From: Bacteroidota bacterium
Lineage (GTDB): Bacteria; Bacteroidota; Bacteroidia; Bacteroidales; UBA7332
Direction: 5' to 3'
Assembly (NCBI GenBank): GCA_030706585.1
Contig: JAUZOF010000003.1
Coordinates: forward strand, 1 to 48,772
Length of the DNA: 48,772 bases
The notes below the pieces were generated by a model that was not told the DNA's origin, did no database searches, and saw only the letters and a program-made list of their open reading frames with translations. The position numbers and the translations under genes were made by a program. Below are positions 11,059-22,052 of this stretch, piece after piece (position 1 is the stretch's first letter; each line of letters starts with the position of its first letter).

Positions 11059-11781
11059 ATGGAAAGAGATTTCAAATGTAAAAAAGAAGAAGTTCCCGCT
11101 ATCGCAGGATTTCTAGTCTCCAGTTTTCGCCGTGACCTGGTGCAGTTCAGCGATTATTCGCCAGAGTATAACGAGGAGTTCGCGACCGATATGGAAGCCC
11201 GGCGTAAAGTTTGCCTTCAGATGGTCAAATCGGGAGCAATCACAAACCAGATGAAACAGGTAACCTCTACGCTCAAAGACAAGACCAAGCAGCTCCGGCC
11301 AATCCTCAATAAGCTGGAAGGATACCTGAAACTGGCCAACGGTACAATGGACATTTCTGCAGATGGCTTCGGACTGACGAGCCTGCGCACCCAAATCAGC
11401 GATGGAAATGTGGAAGGAATTATCGCCCAGGGTAACAGCCTGATTACCGACCTCACCCGCAACAAGACCGCATTGGCAGCCAAAGGCCTGAAAGAAGTGT
11501 TAACGGAATCGCTCACCTCGCTTATCAACGAGATCGACACACTCAACAACGGTCAGAACAGCAAACTGAGCGAACGCATCCAGACGACCAGTGACAACAA
11601 CAAGGAGTTTAACGAACTCTGGGCAAAGATTGACTCTGTCCTCAGCACTGGCCGCTCGCTCTATCGCGGCGTGGACGATGTGAAGTTGAAAGACTACACG
11701 CTGGAACAACTGCTGAAACGGATTAATGCGGAAGGCGGCAGTAGTGCGGCCGGAGGTGCTACTACGGTGGGGAATAACTAA
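11059..11781 (+). CDS. Uncharacterised ~240-aa helical protein, apparent distant paralog of the 36560-37300 product
   Basis: Long ORF with good start. N-terminal C-containing helix, SLTSLINEIDTLNNGQNSKLSERIQTTSDNNKEFNELWAKI, and Gly/Ser-rich C-terminus, with co-linear similarity to the second protein. Confidence 0.75.
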   Translation: MERDFKCKKEEVPAIAGFLVSSFRRDLVQFSDYSPEYNEEFATDMEARRKVCLQMVKSGAITNQMKQVTSTLKDKTKQLRPILNKLEGYLKLANGTMDISADGFGLTSLRTQISDGNVEGIIAQGNSLITDLTRNKTALAAKGLKEVLTESLTSLINEIDTLNNGQNSKLSERIQTTSDNNKEFNELWAKIDSVLSTGRSLYRGVDDVKLKDYTLEQLLKRINAEGGSSAAGGATTVGNN

Positions 11782-11804
11782 AAACGGATTTAGTCTTGAC
11801 TTAG

Positions 11805-11833
11805 ACCTGACAGGTTTTGAAAACCTGTCAGGT
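11805..11833. repeat. 29-bp near-perfect palindrome; hairpin or REP-like element
   Basis: ACCTGACAGGTTTTGAAAACCTGTCAGGT; arms perfectly complementary around one central base. Confidence 0.85.
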
Positions 11834-11922
11834 TTGTGCAAATAACCAGCACTGGTAACCATAGCTTAAGAAACTACCGTAACTTTTATCTGAAGAGTAA
11901 AAATATAAAGTACACAATTACT

Positions 11923-13476
11923 ATGAAGAAAAACTTAATCCGATCAAAAACAACACCAATAATGAAGTACTCTTTTTTATTGGCAATTTTGCTAGTTATC
12001 CCATTTACCTCCATTAAATCAGAAGATTATCAATCTCCCCGCAAGCTTATTATTGCCGGTAAAGTCACCAATTATGATCATGCAAAAGATGTCATTGAAC
12101 TTAGCATTAATCAACCCGGTTTCAATCAAGAAAGTATCAGTATAGAAATAGACAGTCTAGGACGTTTCTCCACAGCTTTTGAAATCTACAGACCGACTGA
12201 CGCTTGGTTAATGTATAAAACGAATTTTCTGGTATTAATACATCCCGGAGACAGCATCTATGTGGAGTTTGACGGAAAACCGGGAGATCGGCCATCTATT
12301 CTGAAATCAATTGAATTCAGTGGTGATGCAGCTAAGTCTAACCGTGATGCAGCCGTCTTTCAGTTCCGGTATTTTTCAGATCCGCTTTACTGGGATTGGA
12401 AAAAAGAAGAAAGAGCAATCAAAGAATATGATACGGATCGCTACCTTGTTTATCTTGATTCCGTAAGACAAGAAAGAAGGAAGATGTATAGAAAATTCAT
12501 CTCAGATATAAAGCCGGATAATGAAACGAAGATCTGGGCTTCTACCTTTGTTGAGTTTGATTATTACAATTCCCTTAATTACTATCCTAACAACCATCGA
12601 AGAGCCAATAACCTGAATAAGGAGCAATGGAAAGTCCCGGTTTCATATTTTGATGCGCTGAAGAAATGGTCACCTATGACAGAACCCATGATAATTAGCG
12701 GTTATGCTATGTCTTGTTTCACAAACATATTTCGCTATGGATATTCATGGACCAAAATTATGGAGGGAGACGAGATAAAAAAGTATGAAACTGCACCCGG
12801 TGTAATAACCACTCCTTCAGGAGTCATGGATTCACTCTTGTTTTATGGTAATATAAAGTACACATCAGATCCTTTATTACGTCAATTGGTATTAACAGAA
12901 ATGTTTTCGGAAGATTTTAAAAGTGGTTCTATCAGCTATTACGAGAAAAACAGGGAAACCATTGATAACTATATCACATTGCCTTACCTGAAGAACAATT
13001 TATCAGCACAATACATTCAAACCAAACAAAGGATTGAGAATCCAAAGATTTATTCGGAATCTGTATTGAGAAAACTGGAGAATTCTTCTGCAAAAGAGAT
13101 TCTGGACAGCGTTATCTTCTCCAATAAAGGAAAGGTCGTTTATATAGATTGCTGGGCGACCTGGTGTGGGCCATGTAGAGCCGAAATGCACAATTCCAGA
13201 ATATTAGCTAAGCAAATGGAAGGTAAGGACGTTAGCTTTGTCTATCTCTGTCTTGATTCGGAAGAATATAACTGGAAAGCCTGTCTTGATGAGTTCAGGT
13301 TAAAAGGTCAACACTATTTTCTATCGAAGAAACAAAGCGCTGATTTGAGATCGGCATTAGATGTACGAGGCGTACCTCACTATGTAATTCTTGATAAAAA
13401 AGGGCTTATTGTTGAAGGGTCAAATCTAAGACCAAATGAGGCCAAAGCAAAGATTGAGGAACTTATAAGACAATAA
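11923..13476 (+). CDS. TlpA/ResA-type thioredoxin-fold thiol:disulfide oxidoreductase (ORF listed from 11836)
   Basis: C-terminal VVYIDCWATWCGPCRAEM and GVPHYVILDKKG; long N-terminal domain typical of Bacteroidetes TlpA-like proteins. Confidence 0.85.
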   Translation: MKKNLIRSKTTPIMKYSFLLAILLVIPFTSIKSEDYQSPRKLIIAGKVTNYDHAKDVIELSINQPGFNQESISIEIDSLGRFSTAFEIYRPTDAWLMYKTNFLVLIHPGDSIYVEFDGKPGDRPSILKSIEFSGDAAKSNRDAAVFQFRYFSDPLYWDWKKEERAIKEYDTDRYLVYLDSVRQERRKMYRKFISDIKPDNETKIWASTFVEFDYYNSLNYYPNNHRRANNLNKEQWKVPVSYFDALKKWSPMTEPMIISGYAMSCFTNIFRYGYSWTKIMEGDEIKKYETAPGVITTPSGVMDSLLFYGNIKYTSDPLLRQLVLTEMFSEDFKSGSISYYEKNRETIDNYITLPYLKNNLSAQYIQTKQRIENPKIYSESVLRKLENSSAKEILDSVIFSNKGKVVYIDCWATWCGPCRAEMHNSRILAKQMEGKDVSFVYLCLDSEEYNWKACLDEFRLKGQHYFLSKKQSADLRSALDVRGVPHYVILDKKGLIVEGSNLRPNEAKAKIEELIRQ

Positions 13477-13660
13477 GTTCGGAATGGAGAGACCTTTCAT
13501 CTCACCAAATATAAAACCATATAAAAAGTACCGTCAGGGCGTGATCAATGAACCGCCCATAAGCATTTACCATGCGAAACCAAGCCTATCCTCCTCCTTT
13601 CGCTTAATGCCGCCAAAATAATACAGGTAAGCTTTCCTCCGATACTCCCGTGAAATAAGG

Positions 13661-13668
13661 TATCTTTG
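13661..13668 (+). promoter_or_regulatory. Putative -7 promoter element (TATCTTTG)
   Basis: TAnnTTTG match ~35 bp upstream of ATG 13702. Confidence 0.5.
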
Positions 13669-13701
13669 GGCGCTAAAATCTACAAACGACAAAACACGAC
13701 T

Positions 13702-14805
13702 ATGAGAAAAATTGGCTTAACCCTTCTTTTATGCGTTTCGCTGCTGGCTGTGCAGGCCCAGAACAAACACTATCGACTGTTGGTCGGCACCTATACCAAT
13801 CCCGGCAAAAGCGAAGGAATCTACCTGTATGATCTGGCTCCGGAGAGCAAAACCTGCACGCAAAAGTTTGTTGCTAAGGGAGTCGAGAATCCGAGTTTCG
13901 TGGCATTGACCCGGGATCATAAGTTTCTCTACTCCGTAAATCAGAATCAGACTAACGCCACCATCAGCGCATTCTCATTCGACGAAAAGAACGGCACCAT
14001 CACCTTCATCAATAAGGTCGATGCACGTGGAGAAGGCCCCTGCTACATCACCGTCACCGACCATCACGTGATCACGGCCAACTACACCAGCGGCAGCCTG
14101 TGCGTCTTCGGTCGTAAAGCGGATGGCTCGCTGACTGAAGCACAGCAAGTCATCCAACATACCGGAAGCAGCATAAACAAAGACCGCCAGTCCTCCCCTC
14201 ACGTACACCAGACGATCTTTTCTCCCGACGGCAAATACCTTGCAGTAAATGACCTCGGAACGGATAAAGTCACTATCTATAGCTACAACATGAACGGGAC
14301 ATCCCGCACGCTGGTTCCCCACGATTCCCTCAAAGTAAAAGCAGGCAGTGGGCCCCGCCACGTCACCTTCAGCAAGGATGGCAAACGCGTCTATCTGATC
14401 CAGGAACTGGATGGCACGCTCTCCGTCATGCAGATGAATGAGGGAAAACTGAAACTGATACAGGAAACTTCTGTAGTCAAAAAGAGCAATATCGAGACCG
14501 GCGCTGCCGATATTCACCTTTCCCCTGACGGTAAATTCCTTTATGCCACCAATCGCGGTACGGCGAATGACATCAGCTGTTTCTCCGTCGACAAAAACGG
14601 AACCTTAACTTACAAAAACCAGGTATCTACCGGTGGAGACGGCCCCCGTAACTTCACCATTTCTCCCGATGGGAAATATGTGCTGGTGGGTAACCAAAAG
14701 ACGGATAACATTGTTATTTTCAAACGAAACGCTATCACCGGACAACTCACCACTACCGGCCAACAGATAAAAGTTGGAGCACCGGTTTGCCTGGTGTTTT
14801 ATTGA
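13702..14805 (+). CDS. Lactonase family protein (6-phosphogluconolactonase-like beta-propeller)
   Basis: Signal peptide then repeated blades (SPDGKYLAVNDLGTDKVTIY, GSGPRHVTFSKDGKRVYLIQELDGTLSV, GGDGPRNFTISPDGKYVLVGNQKTDNIVIF). Confidence 0.9.
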   Translation: MRKIGLTLLLCVSLLAVQAQNKHYRLLVGTYTNPGKSEGIYLYDLAPESKTCTQKFVAKGVENPSFVALTRDHKFLYSVNQNQTNATISAFSFDEKNGTITFINKVDARGEGPCYITVTDHHVITANYTSGSLCVFGRKADGSLTEAQQVIQHTGSSINKDRQSSPHVHQTIFSPDGKYLAVNDLGTDKVTIYSYNMNGTSRTLVPHDSLKVKAGSGPRHVTFSKDGKRVYLIQELDGTLSVMQMNEGKLKLIQETSVVKKSNIETGAADIHLSPDGKFLYATNRGTANDISCFSVDKNGTLTYKNQVSTGGDGPRNFTISPDGKYVLVGNQKTDNIVIFKRNAITGQLTTTGQQIKVGAPVCLVFY

Positions 14806-14828
14806 TAAAAAAGCACTAACGTCCTAAA

Positions 14829-14866
14829 CAAAAATAGAGTGGAAGCATCACCCCACTCTATTTTTG
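14829..14866 (+). terminator. Rho-independent terminator
   Basis: AAAAATAGAGTGG...CCACTCTATTTTT. Confidence 0.8.
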
Positions 14867-15248
14867 TATATAGGAAATCCAGTTGTCATATTTTTTCGTA
14901 AACCTTCGGCGATGTACACCATCTAAAAAATCCCGAAATAATCAAACTGCGGAATTTTTATTTCAGAGGTATCCGGTAATTGGGGTGAAGCACATCAAGT
15001 CTTCTTTCTTACTCCATCCTTTTTGTTTTTGCAAAGTTATGGACCAAAACATTGGAGTACAAGATGAGGTTTACCAAAGGCTTACATTAAATACAGAAAT
15101 TCATTCTATTTCTTTCCCATCCGCTTTTCACTCTAAATGCAAAACACTTTGCCCAACAACTCCAAGCCGTACTAAAGGATTATTCCCCTTAATTGTTTCA
15201 CTTGTCAATTTTCCAATACATTCCCTCTGCATTCTGAACATAATGTCT

Positions 15249-15256
15249 TATCTTTG
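15249..15256 (+). promoter_or_regulatory. Putative -7 promoter element (TATCTTTG) of glyA
   Basis: TAnnTTTG match ~70 bp upstream of ATG 15325. Confidence 0.5.
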
Positions 15257-15324
15257 CGCCTTAAAATCATAATCCGCCAGAGATTTGGCAATTTTCTTTG
15301 CATAAACATCAAAACAACGATACA

Positions 15325-16605
15325 ATGAAAAGAGACAACGTTATTTTTGACATTATCGAGAAGGAGCACCAACGCCAGCTGAAAGGTATTGAGTTGATCG
15401 CTTCAGAAAACTTTGTAAGTGATCAAGTAATGCAGGCTATGGGTTCATGCCTGACTAATAAATATGCTGAAGGCTACCCGGGCAAACGCTACTACGGCGG
15501 TTGCGAAGTGGTTGACCAAAGCGAACAAATTGCTATCGATCGTCTGAAAGAACTATTCGGTGCAGAATGGGCGAACGTACAGCCTCACTCAGGTGCTCAG
15601 GCTAACTTAGCGGTATTCTACGCTGTAATGAACGCAGGTGACAAATTCTTAGGACTGAATCTGTCTCACGGTGGTCACTTAACACACGGTTCTCCCGTAA
15701 ACTTCTCAGGTTTGATGTACCAAGCACTTGAATACAATGTGCGTGAGGATAATGGCATGGTAGATTACGATCAAATGGAAGAGGTTGCATTACGCGAACG
15801 CCCGAAAATGATCATTGGTGGTGCTTCTGCATACTCTCGCGATTGGGACTACGCCCGTATGCGTCAGATAGCTGACAAAATTGGCGCTATCCTTTGGGTG
15901 GACATGGCTCACCCTGCCGGTATGATTGCTGCTAAAGAATTGAAAAGCCCGCTTCAACATGCACATATCGTAACATCTACTACACACAAAACTTTGCGTG
16001 GTCCTCGTGGTGGTGTAATCTTGTTGGGTCAGGATTTTGACAACCCTTGGGGTAAAAAAACGCCTAAAGGTGAAATCAAAAAGATGTCGGCCTTGTTAGA
16101 TTCTGCGGTTTTCCCAGGTGCACAAGGTGGTCCGCTGGAGCACGTGATTGCGGCTAAAGCGGTAGCATTCAGCGAAGCCTTGGCTCCTGAATTTACAACT
16201 TACCAAAAACAGGTAAAAAAGAATGCCGCTGTTATGGCTCAGGCATTCATGGATAAAGGTTACAAAATTGTTTCAGACGGTACTGAAAACCACTGTATGC
16301 TGATTGACCTCCGCACCAAATTCCCTGATTTGACTGGTAAAATGGCTGAAAACGCGTTGGTAAAAGCAGACATCACGGTAAACAAAAACATGGTTCCTTA
16401 CGACAGCCGCTCACCTTTCTTAACCTCTGGTATCCGCGTAGGTACTCCTGCCATCTCGACTCGTGGTGCTAAAGAAGATTTGATGCTTGAAATCGTTGAA
16501 ATGATGGACACCGTACTTTCAAACCCTAACGATGATGCAGTTGCTAAAGCTGTTTGTGAGAAAGTAAACAAAACTATGGTGGAATATCCAATCTTCGCCT
16601 GGTAA
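15325..16605 (+). CDS. glyA: Serine hydroxymethyltransferase
   Basis: [47 protein letters not shown] and PLP lysine motif [13 protein letters not shown]. Confidence 0.97.
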   Translation: MKRDNVIFDIIEKEHQRQLKGIELIASENFVSDQVMQAMGSCLTNKYAEGYPGKRYYGGCEVVDQSEQIAIDRLKELFGAEWANVQPHSGAQANLAVFYAVMNAGDKFLGLNLSHGGHLTHGSPVNFSGLMYQALEYNVREDNGMVDYDQMEEVALRERPKMIIGGASAYSRDWDYARMRQIADKIGAILWVDMAHPAGMIAAKELKSPLQHAHIVTSTTHKTLRGPRGGVILLGQDFDNPWGKKTPKGEIKKMSALLDSAVFPGAQGGPLEHVIAAKAVAFSEALAPEFTTYQKQVKKNAAVMAQAFMDKGYKIVSDGTENHCMLIDLRTKFPDLTGKMAENALVKADITVNKNMVPYDSRSPFLTSGIRVGTPAISTRGAKEDLMLEIVEMMDTVLSNPNDDAVAKAVCEKVNKTMVEYPIFAW

Positions 16606-16736
16606 TCAAGCTTCTTGCTGAACATTCTATTTGCTGAAACGTTTACTCGTAAGCATATTTTCCGAATTGCCTCTTAACTCTGTTTTGAGGCATTTCTTTA
16701 TAAATAGCGTTTACATAACAGTTAACACAAAAAGGT

Positions 16737-17171
16737 ATGTTAGAGAAGATAACTATGAAGTGGCAGGAAAGCATGAGCTTCGAAGCCACTATCGGAGATA
16801 ACAAACTGACCATTGATGCAACTCCGGAACATGGAGGACAGGGTAAAGGACCCGGTCCAAAACCTTTAATGCTTACAGCATTAGCCGGTTGTTCAGGCAT
16901 GGACGTAGTCTCCTTACTCGCTAAAATGCTGGAAAAGCTGGAAGAGTTTGACATGACCGTCGAAGCTGATATGACTGAAGAACACCCTAAAGTATATACC
17001 AGATTCACTATCGAATACCATCTCAAAGGGGAAACTCTTAATCAGGATAAAGTAATAAAGTCGGTTAAGATGTCGCAGGAAAAATATTGCGGTGTAGCGG
17101 CAATGCTTCGTAAAGTCGCTCCTCTTGATTTCAAAATATTCTTAAACGAAAAGCAATTGTCAATAGATTAG
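16737..17171 (+). CDS. OsmC family peroxiredoxin-like protein
   Basis: GPGPKPLMLTALAGCSGMDVVSLLAKM and YCGVAAMLRKVAPLDFKIF motifs. Confidence 0.9.
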   Translation: MLEKITMKWQESMSFEATIGDNKLTIDATPEHGGQGKGPGPKPLMLTALAGCSGMDVVSLLAKMLEKLEEFDMTVEADMTEEHPKVYTRFTIEYHLKGETLNQDKVIKSVKMSQEKYCGVAAMLRKVAPLDFKIFLNEKQLSID

Positions 17172-17320
17172 ACAATTGCACATATTCTTTACATTCAACT
17201 CCTCCAAATTTCTAATTTCAAACCATCATTTAAAAGTACTTTTACTTCTCTATTCTGTTTTATTTACCTAATTTTGAATCGTAAAACCAGAATAAGAAGT
17301 AAAAACTACAATATAGTAAT

Positions 17321-17779
17321 ATGAGCATTTTAAAATCAGGAAAACCCATTGGCATTGCATGTGACCATGCCGGATATGAATTAAAACAGTATCTGTTGGA
17401 AGTTTTCAAACAAAAGAAAATCGAAGTTGTTGACTTTGGAACAAACTCAACAGAAAGTGTGGATTATTCCGATTACGCACATCCTTTGGCTGAAGCGGTT
17501 GAACGTGGCGAAGTATATCCGGGTATCGCTATTTGCGGAAGTGGAAATGGCATCAACATCGCATTAAACAAACATCAGGAAATACGTGCCGGACTCTGCT
17601 GGAGCGTGGAAATTGCTCGTTTGGTACGCCTTCACAATGATGCAAACGTTTTGGTTATGCCAGGTCGTTTCATCTCTAAAGAAGAGGGAATGTTCATCGT
17701 GGACACTTTCCTGAATACCGATTTTGAAGGCGGTCGCCACCAGTGCCGTATTGACAAAATACCGGTTAAACAACAATAA
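17321..17779 (+). CDS. rpiB: Ribose-5-phosphate isomerase B
   Basis: IGIACDHAGYELKQYL, GIAICGSGNGINIALNKHQEIRAGLCW, HNDANVLVMPGRFIS. Confidence 0.95.
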   Translation: MSILKSGKPIGIACDHAGYELKQYLLEVFKQKKIEVVDFGTNSTESVDYSDYAHPLAEAVERGEVYPGIAICGSGNGINIALNKHQEIRAGLCWSVEIARLVRLHNDANVLVMPGRFISKEEGMFIVDTFLNTDFEGGRHQCRIDKIPVKQQ

Positions 17780-17794
17780 CATCAAAATATAGAG

Positions 17795-17827
17795 AAAGCC
17801 TGTTGCCCCATCGCTGCAGGCTTTTTT
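17795..17827 (+). terminator. Rho-independent terminator after rpiB
   Basis: AAAGCCTG...CAGGCTTTTTTT. Confidence 0.75.
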
Positions 17828-17953
17828 TATGCCCTTTCCGAAGGAAATAAACCTTCAAATAGTATTATTTTTCGTTTCGGGATTATTTTTTCAATGTAAT
17901 AACACCTCTCTTTGGCGTGGATAAATTAATTTAGGGCTCAAATCAAAATCAGA

Positions 17954-18778
17954 ATGAAAAGATACGCATTATCGCTATTCTTCATCGGCGGAAGCCTTGT
18001 TAGTGGCTTCGCCCAAACCTATAATGAATGGGTGGAACAATCGTTCAAAGCATTAGCAGACAAAGACACAGCTAAAGCAGAAATGTGCCTGAAGAGTGCA
18101 TTGCGGAAAGAACCCGCCAATCCGCAAAACTCATTAATACTCTCGAATCTGGGAACAGTCCAACGCATGATGGGACACCGTCATGACGCTTTGGGCTCCT
18201 ACTCCAATGGATTATTGTTTGCACCTAACTCCGTTGCTATTTATATGAACCGGGCAGCTCTGTATCTGGAAATGGACAGTCTGCAAAGTGCATTAAATGA
18301 TTACACCCGTGCAATCGAACTGGACAATAAAGAGGTGGATGCCCTGCAAATGCGAGGTAAAATTTACATGGAAAAAGCAGATACAATATCAGCCAAAAAA
18401 GATTTTGCACGCATTTTGGAAATTGACCCCAATAATCGTGAAGGAAAAAAAGGAATTGCGCTGATTTGTAAGCTTCAGGGTAATTTCCCAGAAGCAGAAA
18501 AGCTATATAATTCTCTTATTAAAGGAAATATAAAAGACCCTGAACTATATCTGAATCGCGCAGAACTATTTTATTTCACAAAAAAATACGATAAAGCGCT
18601 CTCAGACATTACCAAATCTATTGATCAGGACAATAACAATCCTGCCGCTTATTTTCTTCGTGGAAAAATCAATTGGGGTCTCTATGATCGGATTGACGCC
18701 AGAAAAGATTTCCTGAAAGCGAAACAATTGGGGTATGACGCCAAGCAGGTTGATAATTGGTTACATAAAATCAAATAA
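17954..18778 (+). CDS. Secreted tetratricopeptide repeat protein
   Basis: Signal peptide plus TPR units (AIYMNRAALYLEMDSLQSALNDYTRAIELDNKEVDALQMRGKIY). Confidence 0.9.
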   Translation: MKRYALSLFFIGGSLVSGFAQTYNEWVEQSFKALADKDTAKAEMCLKSALRKEPANPQNSLILSNLGTVQRMMGHRHDALGSYSNGLLFAPNSVAIYMNRAALYLEMDSLQSALNDYTRAIELDNKEVDALQMRGKIYMEKADTISAKKDFARILEIDPNNREGKKGIALICKLQGNFPEAEKLYNSLIKGNIKDPELYLNRAELFYFTKKYDKALSDITKSIDQDNNNPAAYFLRGKINWGLYDRIDARKDFLKAKQLGYDAKQVDNWLHKIK

Positions 18779-18799
18779 TTGAAGAATATACATAGCGAT

Positions 18800-20023
18800 A
18801 TGGAATTAATAGATCGTTTTTTACAATACGTCAAATTTGACACACGCTCAAATGATACTACAAATCTGACACCCAGTACTCCGGGGCAATTAATATTTGT
18901 ACAACACCTTGAACAAGAACTCATTGACATGGGTATGCAAGATGTCAGTCTTGATGATAATGGTTACCTGATGGCATCCTTGCCGGCCAATACGGATAAA
19001 AAGACTCCAATAATCGGATTTATATCCCATTTAGATACTAGTCCGGATATGACAGGAAAGCACGTAACACCACGTATCGTTAAATATGATGGCAACGATA
19101 TTACTCTGAATAAAGATGAGCAAATAACGCTTTCTCCAAACGATTTCCCAGAATTGAACGATTACCTCGGACAAGATATAGTTGTGACAAATGGCAAAAC
19201 ATTGCTAGGAGCAGATGATAAAGCAGGCGTTGCTGAAATTGTCTCTGCCATGGAATATCTTATAAACCATCCTGAAATCAAACATGGTAAAATCCGCATC
19301 GGATTTACACCTGATGAAGAAATTGGACAGGGTGCGCATAAGTTTGATGTGGAGCAATTTGGAGCTGACTGGGCATATACGATGGATGGTGGAGCAATTG
19401 GAGAACTGGAATTTGAGAATTTCAACGCAGCTCAGGCCAAAGTAACCTTCAAGGGGCGTAACGTTCATCCGGGTTATGCAAAACGTAAAATGCTAAATTC
19501 CATCCGGATTGCAAATGAATTTATCACCATGCTTCCCCGTTGGGAGACTCCGGAACATACCGAAGGATACGAAGGTTTTTACCACCTGACCAACTTTGAA
19601 GGAACGGTAGAAGAAACCACAATCACCTATATTATCCGCGACCACGATAAAGACCGGTTTGAACGCAGGAAAAAGGAATTTAAACATCTGGTCAGAAAAA
19701 CAAATACGGAATTTCCCAATTGTGCAACGCTGGAACTGAAAGACCAATATTATAACATGCGGGAAAAGATAGAACCGGTGATGCACATTGTTGATATTGC
19801 CCATGAAGCGATGGTGCAGGTTGGCGTGAAGCCTTTGGTTAAACCCATCCGGGGAGGAACTGACGGCTCTCAGCTTTCGTACAAAGGGCTCCCCTGTCCG
19901 AATATCTTCGCGGGAGGGCATAATTTCCACGGCCGCTATGAATATGTACCGGTTCAATCAATGGAAAAAGCGATGCAGGTCATCGTCAAAATCGCGGAAC
20001 TGGTTGCTGAGAAAGAACTTTAA
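18800..20023 (+). CDS. pepT: Peptidase T (tripeptide aminopeptidase)
   Basis: [63 protein letters not shown] at 18800 is used instead of TTG at 18779. Confidence 0.95.
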   Translation: MELIDRFLQYVKFDTRSNDTTNLTPSTPGQLIFVQHLEQELIDMGMQDVSLDDNGYLMASLPANTDKKTPIIGFISHLDTSPDMTGKHVTPRIVKYDGNDITLNKDEQITLSPNDFPELNDYLGQDIVVTNGKTLLGADDKAGVAEIVSAMEYLINHPEIKHGKIRIGFTPDEEIGQGAHKFDVEQFGADWAYTMDGGAIGELEFENFNAAQAKVTFKGRNVHPGYAKRKMLNSIRIANEFITMLPRWETPEHTEGYEGFYHLTNFEGTVEETTITYIIRDHDKDRFERRKKEFKHLVRKTNTEFPNCATLELKDQYYNMREKIEPVMHIVDIAHEAMVQVGVKPLVKPIRGGTDGSQLSYKGLPCPNIFAGGHNFHGRYEYVPVQSMEKAMQVIVKIAELVAEKEL

Positions 20024-20040
20024 AACACCTTATACCACCA

Positions 20041-21125
20041 TGAAAACAACACCATTTACCAGCATTCACGAGGCGTTGGGAGCCAAAATGCTCGAATTTG
20101 CCGGATATAACATGCCTATAGAATACAGTGGCATTATCGACGAACATATGAACGTGGTCAATAACGTCGGAGTTTTCGATGTGTCACATATGGGTGAATT
20201 TTGGGTAAAAGGCCCGAATGCTCTGTCATTTCTGCAAAGCATAACCTCCAACGACCCGGCATTACTTAGTATCGGTCAGGCTCAGTACTCCTGCTTTCCT
20301 AATGAAAAGGGAGGGATTGTAGACGACATCCTGGTTTATCATATGGAACCGGAGAAATATATGATTGTAGTCAATGCAGCTAATATTGAAAAAGACTGGA
20401 ACTGGTGTGTTTCCCATAACAAGATAGGTGCAATTCTTGAAAATGCATCGGATCATACGGCTCTTTTAGCCGTGCAAGGGCCCAAAGCCATTGACGTTAT
20501 CCAGAAACTGACACAGGTGAATTTGAGCGATATTCCATACTATCATTTTACTGTTGGAGAAGTTGCGGGCGTAAAAGAAGTCATTATTTCAAATACCGGA
20601 TATACCGGCGCCGGAGGTTTCGAGCTGTTTTTTTATCCGGAATATGCAGAGCAAATCTGGAACGCTTTGTTTGAATCCGGGGCTGAATTCGGTATCAAGC
20701 CGGCTGGACTCGGCGCTCGTGACACCCTCCGACTGGAAATGGGTTTCTGCCTGTATGGCAACGACATAGATGACACTACTTCAACCATTGAAGCAGGTCT
20801 CGGCTGGATTACAAAGTTTACCGAAGGAAGACACTTTTCATCCAGAGCGATTTTTGAAAATCATAAAAACGAAGGCGTATCCCGTAAGCTCTGTGGATTC
20901 CGCATGGTCGATAAAGGGATCCCCCGTCACGATTACCAAATCGTAAACAAAAAGGGTGAAATCATTGGCAAAGTCACATCCGGAACCCTCTCCCCAACCA
21001 CCAAAGAAGGTATCGGATTAGGCTATATTAAAACGGAATATTCAAAAACCGAAACGGAAATATTTATCAGAATCCGAAACCGCGATCTGAAAGCTGTAGT
21101 TGTCAAGCCGCCTTTCAGAAAATAA
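20041..21125 (+). CDS. gcvT: Glycine cleavage system aminomethyltransferase T
   Basis: [60 protein letters not shown]; 17 nt after pepT. Confidence 0.95.
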
Positions 21126-21141
21126 CAAATGGACAATTATC

Positions 21142-21171
21142 ATGGCGATTGTTACGGCAATCGCCATTTTC
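21142..21171 (+). terminator. Hairpin with short T-run after gcvT
   Basis: ATGGCGATT-gttacggc-AATCGCCATTTT, 9-bp perfect stem. Confidence 0.55.
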
Positions 21172-21197
21172 ATGAACAGATAAATACTCAGCAAATA

Positions 21198-21842
21198 ATG
21201 AGAAAAGCTTTTGACCTATCCCTATACCTCGTCACAGACCGTTCATTATCACTCGGCCGGTCGCTGCCGGAGGTCGTAGAAAAAGCCGTGGCAGGTGGTG
21301 TAACGATGATACAGCTACGGGAAAAAGATTGTACGACCAAAGAATTTATCGAATTAGCTGTTGCAATTAAGAAAATCACCGCACCAAAAAATATCCCTCT
21401 GATTATCAATGACCGCGTAGATGTAGCATTGGCTGCCGAAGCCGATGGAGTACATGTAGGGCAGAGTGACATGAGTTGTCATTTGGTTCGCAAACTGATG
21501 AGAAAAGAAGCGATAATCGGACTTTCGATTGAAAATGAAGCTCAGGCCACAGAGTGTGCTGACTGGGATATTGATTACATTGGCATTAGCCCTGTATTCT
21601 CCACTCCCACTAAAACCGATACAGCACCGCCACTGGGACTGGAAGGCATCCAGCGAATCCGGGAAATATGCCCACACCGGATTGTGGGCATTGGAGGAAT
21701 TAATCAAACCAATCTTGATCGGGTTATTCAAGCGGGTTCGGAAGGGGTTGCTCTGGTAAGCGCTATCTGTTCTGCAGCTGATATCACCCTCGCATCCCTA
21801 CAGCTAAAACAACAACTCGACCAAGTCAAATCTTCGCTCTGA
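21198..21842 (+). CDS. thiE: Thiamine-phosphate synthase
   Basis: YLVTDRSLSLGRSLPEVVEKAVAGGVTMIQLREKD, PLIINDRVDVALAAEADGVHVGQSDM, YIGISPVFSTPTKTD. Confidence 0.94.
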   Translation: MRKAFDLSLYLVTDRSLSLGRSLPEVVEKAVAGGVTMIQLREKDCTTKEFIELAVAIKKITAPKNIPLIINDRVDVALAAEADGVHVGQSDMSCHLVRKLMRKEAIIGLSIENEAQATECADWDIDYIGISPVFSTPTKTDTAPPLGLEGIQRIREICPHRIVGIGGINQTNLDRVIQAGSEGVALVSAICSAADITLASLQLKQQLDQVKSSL

Positions 21843-21893
21843 TTTGACTTATGAATAAAATTGAGCCGCTTGGCAGCGATTGTTCGGGATTTA

Positions 21894-21925
21894 TTTGTTA
21901 AAACCCCATTTTGATAATAAATTTG
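21894..21925 (+). promoter_or_regulatory. Putative promoter (TTTG-N20-TAAATTTG)
   Basis: Both -33 (TTTG at 21894) and -7 (TAAATTTG at 21918) Bacteroidetes elements with 20-nt spacing, upstream of the aminotransferase. Confidence 0.6.
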
Positions 21926-22052
21926 CAGGCTCAAAGAAAACACAAACTACCAATAGTGGAATTTAAGTTTCGGTTCAGCACTGTAAATGCTTTTTTCAAG
22001 CATTCATACAAGATGATCCGGATGAGATGACGGCTAAATAAATTATTAAAAG

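Noticed and set aside
14883-15272. 129-aa ORF as a real gene
   Set aside because: No recognisable motif, unusual composition, and it overlaps the putative glyA promoter.
21129-21197. TPP riboswitch upstream of thiE
   Set aside because: The short leader contains a 9-bp hairpin with T-run, consistent with a terminator; no THI-box-like conserved segments seen.
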